Positions 1 to 9,155 of a DNA stretch of 64,000 nt are shown in pieces. Below the pieces are notes generated by a model, which was given only the letters and a program-made list of their open reading frames with translations, was not told the origin of the DNA and made no database searches. How positions within the stretch are numbered: the stretch's first letter is position 1; every line of letters starts with the position of its first letter. The DNA comes from Halomonas halophila (GTDB lineage: Bacteria; Pseudomonadota; Gammaproteobacteria; Pseudomonadales; Halomonadaceae). Where the stretch lies: positions 1,302,001-1,366,000 of the forward strand of contig NZ_CP129121.1 of the NCBI RefSeq assembly GCF_030406665.1. Reading direction: 5' to 3'. Position numbers and translations under genes: made by a program.

Positions 1-1
1 C

Positions 2-769
2 GCCAAGGAAACCCAGAAACTGCTCAAGAAGCAGGGCCTGGACATCAAGCTGGGCGCCCGCGTCACCGGCTCCGAGGTCAAGGGCGACGAGGTCGTGGTC
101 AAGTACTCCGACGCCAAGGGCGAGCAGGAGATCACCTTCGACAAGCTGATCGTCTGCGTCGGCCGCAAGCCGTACACCAAGGGCGTGATCGGTGAGGGCG
201 TGGGCGTCGAGCTCGACGAGCGCGGCTTCATCCACGTCGACGACCAGTGCCGCACCAGCGTGCCGGGCGTCTACGCCATCGGCGACTGCGTGCGTGGCCC
301 GATGCTGGCCCACAAGGCCTCCGAAGAGGGCGTGATGGTCGCGGACATCATCGCCGGTCACAAGGCCGAGATGAACTACGACGCCATTCCCAGCGTGATC
401 TACACCTTCCCCGAGGTGGCCTGGGTCGGCATGACCGAGCAGGACGCCAAGGCGGCCGGCATCGAGGTCAAGACCGGCGCCTTCCCGTTCGCCGCCAGCG
501 GTCGCGCCATGGCCAACAATGCCACCGAGGGTCAGGCCAAGGTGATCGCCGACGCCGAGACCGATCGTATCCTGGGCCTGCACATCGTCGGCCAGCACGC
601 CGGCGAGATGATCGCCCAGGGCGTCATCGCCATGGAATTCGGCTCCAGCGCCGAGGATCTGGCGCTGTCCTGCTATGCGCACCCGACCATGTCCGAGGCC
701 GTCCACGAGGCAGCCCTGGCCGTGGAAGGTCACGCCATCCACATGGCGAACCGCAAGAAGCGCAAGTAA
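2..769 (+). CDS. lpdA: dihydrolipoyl dehydrogenase (E3), C-terminal part, 5' truncated
   Basis: The reading frame is open from the window edge to TAA at 769 and gives 255 residues, about half of a usual E3 subunit of roughly 475. It holds the end of the NAD domain, the second FAD-contact segment (VYAIGDCVRGPMLAHKA) and the C-terminal dimer interface with the catalytic dyad region AHPTMSEAVHEAAL, where His acts as the base on the disulfide. The enzyme reoxidises dihydrolipoamide in 2-oxo acid dehydrogenase complexes using NAD. Its place just ahead of sucCD suggests it is the E3 of the sucAB-lpdA cluster for 2-oxoglutarate dehydrogenase. The N-terminal FAD motif and redox disulfide lie outside the window. 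Confidence 0.95.
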   Translation, partial: AKETQKLLKKQGLDIKLGARVTGSEVKGDEVVVKYSDAKGEQEITFDKLIVCVGRKPYTKGVIGEGVGVELDERGFIHVDDQCRTSVPGVYAIGDCVRGPMLAHKASEEGVMVADIIAGHKAEMNYDAIPSVIYTFPEVAWVGMTEQDAKAAGIEVKTGAFPFAASGRAMANNATEGQAKVIADAETDRILGLHIVGQHAGEMIAQGVIAMEFGSSAEDLALSCYAHPTMSEAVHEAALAVEGHAIHMANRKKRK

Positions 770-779
770 GACAACAAGA

Positions 780-799
780 GCGCCGCCTTCGGGCGGCGC
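780..799 (+). terminator. hairpin between lpdA and sucC
   Basis: An 8-bp GC stem (GCGCCGCC/GGCGGCGC) closes on a TTCG tetraloop eleven bases after the lpdA stop. It is followed by GTCCCTTCC rather than a T-run, so it is a weak terminator or an RNA-processing/stability hairpin between lpdA and sucC. Confidence 0.5.
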
Positions 800-908
800 G
801 TCCCTTCCGGCCATGCATCGGAGGGGAGCGGTGGTAGCCGCCGCGCTGCGCCGAGCCGGCGCCCGGGCGACTACCGTTCGAGTCACATGCAACCAATGGC
901 ATGAATCG

Positions 909-2074
<1,166 letters not shown>

Positions 2075-2075
<1 letters not shown>

Positions 2076-2947
2076 TGAGCATCCTGATCGACAAGAACAC
2101 CAAGGTCATCTGCCAGGGCTTCACCGGCGGCCAGGGGACCTTCCACTCCGAGCAGGCGATCGCCTACGGCACCCAGATGGTCGGCGGCGTGACCCCGGGC
2201 AAGGGCGGCCAGGAGCACCTGGGCCTGCCGGTGTTCAACACCGTCAAGGAAGCGGTCGAGCAGACCGGCGCCGAGGCCAGCGTGATCTACGTGCCGGCCG
2301 CCTTCTGCAAGGACTCCATCCTCGAGGCCGCCAACGCCGGCATCAAGCTGATCGTCTGCATCACCGAAGGCATCCCCACCCTCGACATGCTCGACGTCAA
2401 GGTCAAGTGCGATGAGCTGGGCGTGCGCCTGATCGGCCCTAACTGCCCCGGCGTGATCACCCCGGGCGAGAGCAAGATCGGCATCATGCCGGGCCACATC
2501 CACAAGCCGGGCAAGGTCGGTATCGTGTCGCGCTCCGGCACCCTGACCTATGAGGCGGTCAAGCAGACCACCGACCACGGCTTTGGCCAGTCCACCTGCG
2601 TGGGCATCGGCGGCGACCCGATCCCGGGCTCCACCTTCATCGACATCCTCGAGAAGTTCGAGAAGGATCCGGCCACCGAAGCCATCGTGATGATCGGTGA
2701 GATCGGCGGCACCGCCGAGGAAGAGGCGGCCGCCTACATCAAGGAGCACGTCTCCAAGCCGGTGGTGTCCTACATCGCCGGCGTCACCGCCCCTCCCGGC
2801 AAGCGCATGGGCCACGCCGGCGCCATCATCGCCGGCGGCAAGGGCACTGCGGACGAGAAGTTCGGCGCCCTCGAGGCGGCGGGCGTCAAGACCGTGCGCT
2901 CCCTGGCCGAGATCGGCGACGCGCTGAAGGAAGCCACCGGCTGGTAA
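2075..2947 (+). CDS. sucD: succinyl-CoA synthetase (ADP-forming) alpha subunit
   Basis: The 290-residue product has the family's standard length. The N-terminal CoA-binding Rossmann domain contains QGFTGGQGTFHSEQ, and the active-site histidine that is transiently phosphorylated lies in GKRMGHAGAIIAGGKG near residue 247. The protein forms the catalytic core with SucC. It starts inside the sucC stop (TAATG) and is followed by a strong terminator at 2974, so it ends the lpdA-sucCD transcription unit. Confidence 0.98.
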
Positions 2948-2973
2948 GCCGCTGCCTTCGCGACGCGATGCGC

Positions 2974-3001
2974 AAAGGGCACCCTTCGGGGTGCCCTTTT
3001 T
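2974..3001 (+). terminator. rho-independent terminator after sucD
   Basis: An 11-bp stem (AAAGGGCACCC/GGGTGCCCTTT) with a TTCG loop runs into a T-tract. It separates sucD from the convergent siaD and, because the stem base is A/T, may work in both directions. Confidence 0.9.
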
Positions 3002-3032
3002 CGTGATCGCGGCGAGTGGCTGGGTGAGGGGC

Positions 3033-3827
3033 TCAGCTCGCTCGGCGGGTGCGGTCGCGCCCCTCGCCCTTGGCGCTCAGCAGTGCCTGGTCGGCGCGGC
3101 GGATGGTGTCCTGGTAGGCTTCGGCGGGGCGGTGCTCGGCGACGCCGATGCTGGCGGTCACGGTGGTCGGGCGGTGCGCGTCGTCCAGTGCCAGGTCGAG
3201 ATGGCGGAGCCGCTCGCCGAGCCGGACGAGCAGCGATTCGGCCTGGTCGAGGCGGGTGTCCGGCAGCACCACAAGAAACTCCTCGCCGCCCCAGCGGCCG
3301 CAGAGATCGTCACCGCGCAGCGTGTTCGTCAGTGCGCCGGCCAGGGCGACCAGCGCCCGGTCGCCGGCCGCATGACCATAGCGGTCGTTGATGCCCTTGA
3401 AATGATCGATGTCGATTATCGCCAGGCTCAGGGGACGGTCATGCCGGATAGCGCGCGAGACCAGCGTCACCAGCTGCTCGTCGAGACGGCGGCGGTTGAA
3501 AAGTCCGGTCAGCGGGTCCAGCCCAGAGGCGTCCTCGAGCTCCTGGTTGCGCTCGAGCAGGAAGTCCTGAAAGCGGTCGGCGATGCGAGACAGCTTGCGC
3601 TGACGCTGCTGTTGTCGCTCCAGCTGCTGGCGGGTCGCGTGCAGGTCCTCCTGGGCGCCCTGCTGAAAGCCGTCGGCGATGGCGATCATTCGCTCCAGCC
3701 GCTCGCGTTGCGCCAGATGGTGATGATAGAGGCGTCGTAGCGCCTCGTGCAGCGGGTGGTCGCCATGGGCGTCGTCCTGCAGCAGCGCCGCCACCTCGGC
3801 GAGCAGGGCCTCGTCCCGGGCGCTCAC
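3033..3827 (-). CDS. siaD: SiaD-type diguanylate cyclase
   Basis: The product has about 264 residues with a C-terminal GGDEF domain: the lead-in LDPLTGLFNRRRLDEQL, the active-site loop GGEEF in GRWGGEEFLVV, and an inhibitory RxxD site (RGDD) five residues before it. It would make c-di-GMP from two GTP. The first ~100 residues are helical and charged (LLERNQELEDA), probably a coiled coil for dimerisation. I chose the GTG at 3827 because it overlaps the siaC stop by four bases (GTGA). In Pseudomonas aeruginosa SiaD is activated by direct binding of dephosphorylated SiaC; the gene order here supports the same role. It is the last gene of the minus-strand siaABCD unit. Confidence 0.9.
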   Translation of the reverse strand: MSARDEALLAEVAALLQDDAHGDHPLHEALRRLYHHHLAQRERLERMIAIADGFQQGAQEDLHATRQQLERQQQRQRKLSRIADRFQDFLLERNQELEDASGLDPLTGLFNRRRLDEQLVTLVSRAIRHDRPLSLAIIDIDHFKGINDRYGHAAGDRALVALAGALTNTLRGDDLCGRWGGEEFLVVLPDTRLDQAESLLVRLGERLRHLDLALDDAHRPTTVTASIGVAEHRPAEAYQDTIRRADQALLSAKGEGRDRTRRAS

Positions 3828-4213
3828 GTGCTCACCTCGAGCGGGCGAATGGCAAAGGGATAGCTGCAGTCCTCCTTGAACTCCTCGGCCAGCTCGGCGA
3901 TGCGCTCGTTGCGCGGGTCGTAGCGCCATTCGACGCCGACCTCGCGGCCGCTTTCGTGGGCCTCCTCGAGCAGGTCGAAGATGTCCATCATCGCCTTGAC
4001 CGAGCTGGTGTTGAGGTAGACGAGCTGCAGGTCCAGCCTCAGGGGGCGTGCTTCCTGCCCCAGGAACGCCTCGACCCAGGTGATGACCTGGTCGAAGAGA
4101 TCGAAGGAATTCTCTGGATAGGAATCGCCCTGCATCGTGAGCCGGCCGGCCTGCCAGTCGCTCTGGATGGCGGGAGTGGAGGCGCTGCCGGGGAGAGTCA
4201 GATCTTGGCTCAT
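3824..4213 (-). CDS. siaC: SiaC-type phospho-switch protein (DUF1987)
   Basis: This 129-residue protein of the DUF1987 family carries the conserved segment VYLNTSSVKAMMD; Thr69 in it corresponds to the threonine phosphorylated in the P. aeruginosa protein (Thr68). The fold is expected to resemble an anti-sigma-factor antagonist (STAS-like). Known biology: SiaB phosphorylates SiaC, SiaA removes the phosphate, and only unphosphorylated SiaC binds and activates SiaD. It lies between siaB (13-base gap) and siaD (4-base overlap), consistent with a stoichiometric complex. Confidence 0.9.
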   Translation of the reverse strand: MSQDLTLPGSASTPAIQSDWQAGRLTMQGDSYPENSFDLFDQVITWVEAFLGQEARPLRLDLQLVYLNTSSVKAMMDIFDLLEEAHESGREVGVEWRYDPRNERIAELAEEFKEDCSYPFAIRPLEVST

Positions 4214-4226
4214 GGGGAAAGACCGT

Positions 4227-4760
4227 TCAGATGGTGGCTGTCAGGCTGAGAAAGCTGCGGCCGGCGGACAGCGGCTGCAGCGAGGCCTCGAGGGGGCGCG
4301 ATGACTTGCGGGCCATGTCGATCAGTCCCAGGCCGGCACCGCTCGGCGCGGCCTCGTCGCGGGGGCGGCGCAGCTGCTGCTTGTAGGCACGCTTGAGCTC
4401 GACGGCATCGAGCCCGGCCAGGCTCTCCACGGCTTCGACCAGGCGCTGGCCGTCGGCGTCTTCCACCAGATTGCCGGCGGAGACCAGATAGCGGCCATCC
4501 TCGTCACGGGCCACGGCGACCGTGGCCGTGGCATCTTCTTCGCCGTAGCCCCGCTCGCGAGCATAGTGGCGGATGTTCTGGGTCATCTCGATATAGACGG
4601 CGAAGACGTCCATGGCCGAGGAAGGGGCGGCGGACTGGCTGTTCAGGTAGTTGCGCAGCGCATGGCCGATCTCCTCGATCAGGCTGCGCGAGATCGGGCC
4701 GTTGAAGCACAGCATGATGCGCTGCTGAAGGTAGGTGTCGCGCAGGGTCAGCAGATCCAT
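4227..4760 (-). CDS. siaB: SiaB-type protein kinase (anti-sigma-like)
   Basis: A 177-residue protein of the SiaB kinase family (DUF6272). It has a GHKL-like layout: an N-box EMTQNIRHYA around residue 60, where Asn/Glu coordinate Mg-ATP, and a glycine box GAGLGLIDMARKS near residue 145. It would phosphorylate the SiaC threonine. Start ATG at 4760 is preceded by GGAGA. It lies 12 bases downstream of siaA and 13 upstream of siaC on the minus strand, in one operon. Confidence 0.88.
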   Translation of the reverse strand: MDLLTLRDTYLQQRIMLCFNGPISRSLIEEIGHALRNYLNSQSAAPSSAMDVFAVYIEMTQNIRHYARERGYGEEDATATVAVARDEDGRYLVSAGNLVEDADGQRLVEAVESLAGLDAVELKRAYKQQLRRPRDEAAPSGAGLGLIDMARKSSRPLEASLQPLSAGRSFLSLTATI

Positions 4761-4772
4761 GACGTCTCCGGG

Positions 4773-6812
4773 TCAGGTGGGCGAGGCGTGAGCGAGCGCG
4801 CCGTCATCGGGTGGCGTGTCGAAGCGGAAGCATAGCAGGGTGATGTCGTCGCGCTGGGCGTGATCGCCTCGGTAGGCGTCCAGCTCCGCCTCGAAGGCGG
4901 CGATCTGGTCATCCAGCGTGGCGTCGGCATGGCGCTTGAGCATGGCCTCGAAGCGGCGGTTGCCGAACCCGAAGCCGTGTTCGCCGCCGGCCTGATCGAG
5001 GAAGCCATCGGAACACAGCGAGTAGGTCCAGCCCCGGCGCAGCGGCATGATGTGGTTCTCGTGCACCATGGTGCGCTTCTGGCCCAGGGCGCGCTTGCCG
5101 CCAGGATGTACCTCGAGATGCGCGCCGTCGCTGGCGTAGAGCGACATCTTGGCGCCGGCGAAGGTCAGGCGCCCGGCGTCGCGCTCGACCCACACCAGGC
5201 CCATGTCCATGTTGGTGGCGATCGAGGCCGGCAGGCTCTCGCGCTGCAGGGTGGCGCGGTTCTGGCGGTCGGTCTCGTTGAGAATGGCCGCCGGGTCGTC
5301 GGCGCCGACCTTGAGGATGGCGTGGTCGACGATGGCCCGGGCCAGCATGGTCATCAGCGAGCCGGGGACGCCGTGGCCGGCGCAGTCGATGACGCCCATC
5401 AGGTAGCCGGCCTCGGTGGCGCGGAAGACGTAGATGTCGCCGCCGACCTGATCCCGCGGGCGCCACAGCACGGCCTGATGGCCGGCCAGGTGAGTCTCCA
5501 GCTGATGGCGGGGAAGGATGGCCCGCTGGATGATGCTGGCGTACTCGAGGGAGGCGTCGATCTGGCGCTGGGCGGCGGCCATCTCGGCGTTGGTGGTCTC
5601 GAGATCCCGGGTGCGGTGCCGGACCGTGGCCTCGAGCTCCTGGGTGTGGCGCTCCACCTGTCCGGCCATGTGGGCGAAGGCCCGCGACAGCTCGCCGATC
5701 TCGTCGCCGCGTTCGGTGGGCAGGTGGCTGGCGTAGTCGCCGTCGGCGATGGCCTGGGCGGAATGCTGCAGGCGGCGCAGCGGGCCGAGGATCAGTCGCT
5801 CGATGCCGTAGGCCACACCGGCCATCAGCAGGGTCAGCACCAGTGCCAGGGCGCCGAGCAGCGCCCAGAACCAGCGGCCTTCGAACACCGGCGCGCTTTC
5901 CAGATCGAGAGCCGAAACGAACAGCCACTGCAGCTCGGGAAGGTAGCCCAGCGTCAGGGTGCGGGGCCGACCCTCGAGGTTGAGGTCGAGCTGCAGCACC
6001 GTGCCGGGGCGGCGCCGCGCCTCGAGCATGGCATCCTCCAGCCGCTGGCGCTGGGCCGCGTCGTCGACCAGCATCTGAAGGCGCGGCACGTCGCCATCGA
6101 GCCGGCGCTGGGTGGCGGAGTTCAGGGCCAGCCGATCGCGGTCCGGGTGCGCCTGTATGGCGCCACGGTTGTCGACGATCATCGGCGTCAGGCCGGGGGC
6201 CCTGTCGCGCAGGAAGTCGTCGAGGAAGCGGCTCAGGTCGAGCCCGCCGCCGGCCATGCCCAGTGCCCGGTCGCCGTCGCGTATCGCCACGTTCAGCCAC
6301 ACCTTGGCCAGCCCCAGCTTGCCATCGACGTTGACGTTGATGTTGTAGCTGGCGTTGCTGGCGATGCTATCGAAGTACCAGGCGTCTTCCGGATCGTCGG
6401 GCGACAGCCGATAGCGAGGCTGACGGCTCTCGGGCGCCTCGGCGTCGTTGTAGTAGTAGTCGCCGCTGTCATGGTCGACCACGAAGTAGGCGTCACCGCT
6501 GAACTGATCGCGAAAGCCCTCGGCCTCGCGGAAGAAGCGATCGCGCCGTTCGACGTCGTCCGTCGCATCCAGCCACTCCCGGGTGACCACCGAGTCGGCG
6601 AAGCGGCGCGCCAGGGCCAGCTCACGGGAGACCGGGGCGAGAATCTCCTGCATGTGCAGCAGGGTGTACTGTTCGGCGTAGCGGGTGGCGAAGTGGCGAC
6701 GCGCCTCATCGACGGCCTGCCAGCCGATCAGCAGCGCCGGTATCAGCGCCAGCAGGCAGGCCAGCAGCAGCGTGAGGGTGGACTGGCCACGCAGTCCCCA
6801 GCGTTGGGCCAT
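4773..6812 (-). CDS. siaA: SiaA-type membrane sensor PP2C phosphatase
   Basis: A 679-residue inner-membrane protein. TM1 spans about residues 12-32, a periplasmic dCache-like sensor about 35-315, and TM2 about 318-340. A HAMP domain follows (LGPLRRLQHSAQAIADGDY), then a short coiled coil and a cytoplasmic PP2C/SpoIIE phosphatase domain from about residue 430. Metal-binding motifs are visible: GGDIYVF, DCAGHGVPG, SDGFLDQ and RDDITLLCF. It would dephosphorylate SiaC in response to an extracellular ligand and so switch on c-di-GMP synthesis. It is the first gene of the operon. The upstream 200 bases are shared with the 3' side of the RTX gene, which runs in the same direction. Confidence 0.9.
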   Translation of the reverse strand: MAQRWGLRGQSTLTLLLACLLALIPALLIGWQAVDEARRHFATRYAEQYTLLHMQEILAPVSRELALARRFADSVVTREWLDATDDVERRDRFFREAEGFRDQFSGDAYFVVDHDSGDYYYNDAEAPESRQPRYRLSPDDPEDAWYFDSIASNASYNINVNVDGKLGLAKVWLNVAIRDGDRALGMAGGGLDLSRFLDDFLRDRAPGLTPMIVDNRGAIQAHPDRDRLALNSATQRRLDGDVPRLQMLVDDAAQRQRLEDAMLEARRRPGTVLQLDLNLEGRPRTLTLGYLPELQWLFVSALDLESAPVFEGRWFWALLGALALVLTLLMAGVAYGIERLILGPLRRLQHSAQAIADGDYASHLPTERGDEIGELSRAFAHMAGQVERHTQELEATVRHRTRDLETTNAEMAAAQRQIDASLEYASIIQRAILPRHQLETHLAGHQAVLWRPRDQVGGDIYVFRATEAGYLMGVIDCAGHGVPGSLMTMLARAIVDHAILKVGADDPAAILNETDRQNRATLQRESLPASIATNMDMGLVWVERDAGRLTFAGAKMSLYASDGAHLEVHPGGKRALGQKRTMVHENHIMPLRRGWTYSLCSDGFLDQAGGEHGFGFGNRRFEAMLKRHADATLDDQIAAFEAELDAYRGDHAQRDDITLLCFRFDTPPDDGALAHASPT

Positions 6813-6946
6813 TGATGGTGTTCCTTGCGCAATTCCGCCCGAAGGTCCGGAGGACGGCTTTGTAATGATTTGTGACTACTATGCCATATCCTGACGGGCA
6901 AGAAACTTGGTACGGCGAAGAGATGATCAAGCGTACCCGGCATGAG

Positions 6947-6971
6947 GCAGGGAATCCGTTGGATTCCCTGC
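6947..6971 (-). terminator. hairpin between RTX gene and siaA
   Basis: An 11-bp perfect stem (GCAGGGAATCC/GGATTCCCTGC) with a GTT loop lies about 40 bases past the stop of the minus-strand RTX gene and 135 bases upstream of siaA. No T-run follows, so it may be an inefficient terminator. Confidence 0.55.
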
Positions 6972-7012
6972 GTGCGGGGGGCGGAATAGAGAGAGGGGAA
7001 TGCGAGGCGGTA

Positions 7013-8893
7013 CTAGCCGGCCACTTCCTCCACGCTGGTGTTGCCCAGGCCAAGTACCTGAACCTCGAGGGACTGCCCCGATCCGGTCTCGGCGCTCATC
7101 TCGGCGCTCATCTCGGCGGGCAGCTCGTCATCGCCGTAGGCCTTGAAGCTGAAGCGCCAGGCGTCCCCCGGGGACAGGGTGTTGGCGTTGTTGTCCTGCA
7201 CCCGATAGCCGCCGTCGGCTTCAGCGACGACGCCGTTCCACAGGGTGTCGAGATCGGCGGGCAGGTCGAAACCGACCTGCGGATCGATGATGTCGTCATC
7301 GGAGACGTTCTCGACGAAGACCTCGGCCACGTAGCCCGAGGACCACTGGCTGGTGACGTTGCCGGTCACCAGCAGCTCGGCGTCGTCCTCCAGGATGGCG
7401 GGCCTGATCCCGTCGCCGTCGAGGATCTCCCCGGGCTCAGGCGCGTCGATGGGGTCGCCGCGGAACAGGTTGCCCGATGCCGTGTGCAGGGTGATGCCAT
7501 CGCCGAAGACCGCGAACTCCATGTCGGTGAGGGTATCCTCGCTGCCCTTGCCGGTGATGATCACGTCGTTATCGGACATCGCGATCTCGTGATCGTCGAT
7601 GCCGCCGGTATAGCGCGCGGTGTCGACGCCTTCGCCGCCGTCCAGGCGATCGTCGCCGTCGTACCAGTCGTCGCCCGGCCCACCCTGGAGCAGGTCGTTG
7701 CCGCTGCCGCCTCGGAGGTGGTCATGGCCCAGGCCACCGTTCAGGTAGACGCCGTCATCAGAGCCCTGCACTTCGTCCGAGCGACGGGTGCCGATCAGGT
7801 AGTCGAAGACAACCTCGTTGGCGTCGGGATCGGTCGGCGCACCGAAGCTCTCGCCGTCCTCGTTGACGTAGAGCGCCGGTGACAGCGCGTCCGCCTCGGG
7901 ATCGCGGATCGATTGCCGCACGTGGACGCTGTTGTCGTGATCCCGGCCGCCGTGGAAGTTCACATCGCGGTCGGTGGAAGCGATCTCGACCTCGTTGCCG
8001 GCCGACGAGCGCCAGGAGGCGAACAGCAGGCCGTGGCGCATGCCGCTGTCCTCCAGCCCGGTGAAGACGCCGTCGTAGCTCTCGTGCAGCTCGTAGGCAT
8101 AGCCGTTGCCGCCGCTTCCCTTGTTGAAGGCGCCATGGGCCTCGAGATCCTCGGCTCTGATGTCCAGGGCACGGGAAAAACGAAAGGCGGTGGAGGGCCC
8201 CTCGATGACCTGAATGTCGTCGAGCCGGGCGTTCACCGTGCCTTCGAGATGTACGGCGTGATAGCCGCTCAGATCGTCCCTGGCGTTCTCGAAGTGCGAC
8301 GGGTCGGCCTCGCCCAGCTCGAAGTGCAGGCTGAAGCCCTCCAGGGTGACGTCATCGACGCTCTCCAGGCGTTCCACCTGGGTGTCTCCCGCCGCGAAAT
8401 CGAATCGCACGCCCCGGTCAAGCGTGACCTGATCGCCGTCGATATCGGTGATCCTGGCCATGCTGGTTCGCAGCTCGGCGTACTCGACCTTGCGCCAGGA
8501 GCTATCGCCGATGTCGTCGAAGAAGGCGTCGTCGTTGTCCTGCCAGATGCGAATGGTATCGCCGATGGACAGGTCGGAACTGTCATTCAGCGTCAGCCGT
8601 CGATCACCGCTGTCGGCATCCGACGACAGGGTGCCGATGCCGGTGTTATCGCTGCCGTCCAGGTGAATCGCCTGGTCGTCATCCCGTGAAAGTGCCTCGT
8701 CGGTGAAGGTCAGACGCGTCTCGCCGGATCCTGCACCGATCAGGGAGATATTGGAGCGTTCGATGGTAATCGAATCATCGAAGCGAAATTCACCGGCGGA
8801 AAGCTGGAAGGTCGTGCCCGAATCGGCTTCCCGTATCAGGCTCTCGAGCTCCTCGGCGGAGGTCGAAGTTTCTACCTCGATTGTCGAACTCAT
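7013..8893 (-). CDS. secreted right-handed beta-helix / RTX protein with C-terminal carbohydrate-binding-like domain
   Basis: A 626-residue, very acidic protein without an N-terminal signal peptide. Residues about 20-330 read as parallel beta-helix rungs like those of pectate-lyase and epimerase families (FQLSAGEFRFDDSITIERSN, VTLEGFSLHF, VHLEGTVNARLDDIQVIEG). Residues about 383-425 carry a few RTX calcium-binding nonapeptides (GGLGHDHLRGGSGNDLLQGG). Residues about 500-610 resemble a CBM2-type beta-sandwich (SQWSSGYVAEVFVENVS). RTX repeats plus a divergently encoded type I exporter next door imply secretion by that system. The substrate is unknown: lyase, epimerase or polysaccharide-binding structural protein are all possible. 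A 12-base tandem duplication near 7096-7125 makes the doubled EMSA in the C-terminus. Confidence 0.75.
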   Translation of the reverse strand: MSSTIEVETSTSAEELESLIREADSGTTFQLSAGEFRFDDSITIERSNISLIGAGSGETRLTFTDEALSRDDDQAIHLDGSDNTGIGTLSSDADSGDRRLTLNDSSDLSIGDTIRIWQDNDDAFFDDIGDSSWRKVEYAELRTSMARITDIDGDQVTLDRGVRFDFAAGDTQVERLESVDDVTLEGFSLHFELGEADPSHFENARDDLSGYHAVHLEGTVNARLDDIQVIEGPSTAFRFSRALDIRAEDLEAHGAFNKGSGGNGYAYELHESYDGVFTGLEDSGMRHGLLFASWRSSAGNEVEIASTDRDVNFHGGRDHDNSVHVRQSIRDPEADALSPALYVNEDGESFGAPTDPDANEVVFDYLIGTRRSDEVQGSDDGVYLNGGLGHDHLRGGSGNDLLQGGPGDDWYDGDDRLDGGEGVDTARYTGGIDDHEIAMSDNDVIITGKGSEDTLTDMEFAVFGDGITLHTASGNLFRGDPIDAPEPGEILDGDGIRPAILEDDAELLVTGNVTSQWSSGYVAEVFVENVSDDDIIDPQVGFDLPADLDTLWNGVVAEADGGYRVQDNNANTLSPGDAWRFSFKAYGDDELPAEMSAEMSAETGSGQSLEVQVLGLGNTSVEEVAG

Positions 8894-9155
8894 TTATTGA
8901 ATCCCCTTGTCATGAGGTGGCGAAGATTTAGGGTATTAATACCCTGAATTATCGATAGGTTTTTATCGAAATTCCTAAATTTCTCTGTCGTCATCTTGAG
9001 ACGAATTCCATGGGTTGAAGTGAGGGTTTGATGACGGTTATTTTTCGGCGTCTGGCGCTACATAGACGCCATTTTTAGTGTTGTATAAGCAAAAAATAGC
9101 GTCAATATAGCGGCTGATAAGTGAGGACGGACCATGGCATGGGAGAGCCACTGAG
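8894..9155. promoter_or_regulatory. AT-rich divergent control region between RTX gene and type I exporter
   Basis: This 262-base region is markedly AT-rich against a GC-rich background. It holds a perfect 16-bp palindrome AGGGTATTAATACCCT (8930-8945), a TCGATA/TATCGA hairpin (8952-8969), GAAATT/AATTTC (8968-8983), and a 7-bp hairpin GGCGTCT/AGACGCC (9047-9070) followed by ATTTTT that looks like an intrinsic terminator facing the exporter. A weak plus-strand promoter may be TTGTAT (9081-9086) with AATATA (9104-9109) at 17-base spacing. Two tiny frames begin at ATGs at 9134 and 9139 and stop before the exporter start. Confidence 0.55.

Noticed and set aside
866..900. GTTCGAGTC near 879 looks like a tRNA T-loop
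   Set aside because: The flanking bases do not form a T-stem, no anticodon or D arm can be found upstream, and no acceptor stem pairs around it.
4860..6815. Plus-strand frame of 651 codons opposite siaA
   Set aside because: It is the complement of the well-supported siaA gene; its Val/Gly/Ala/Gln-rich content has no domain signature.
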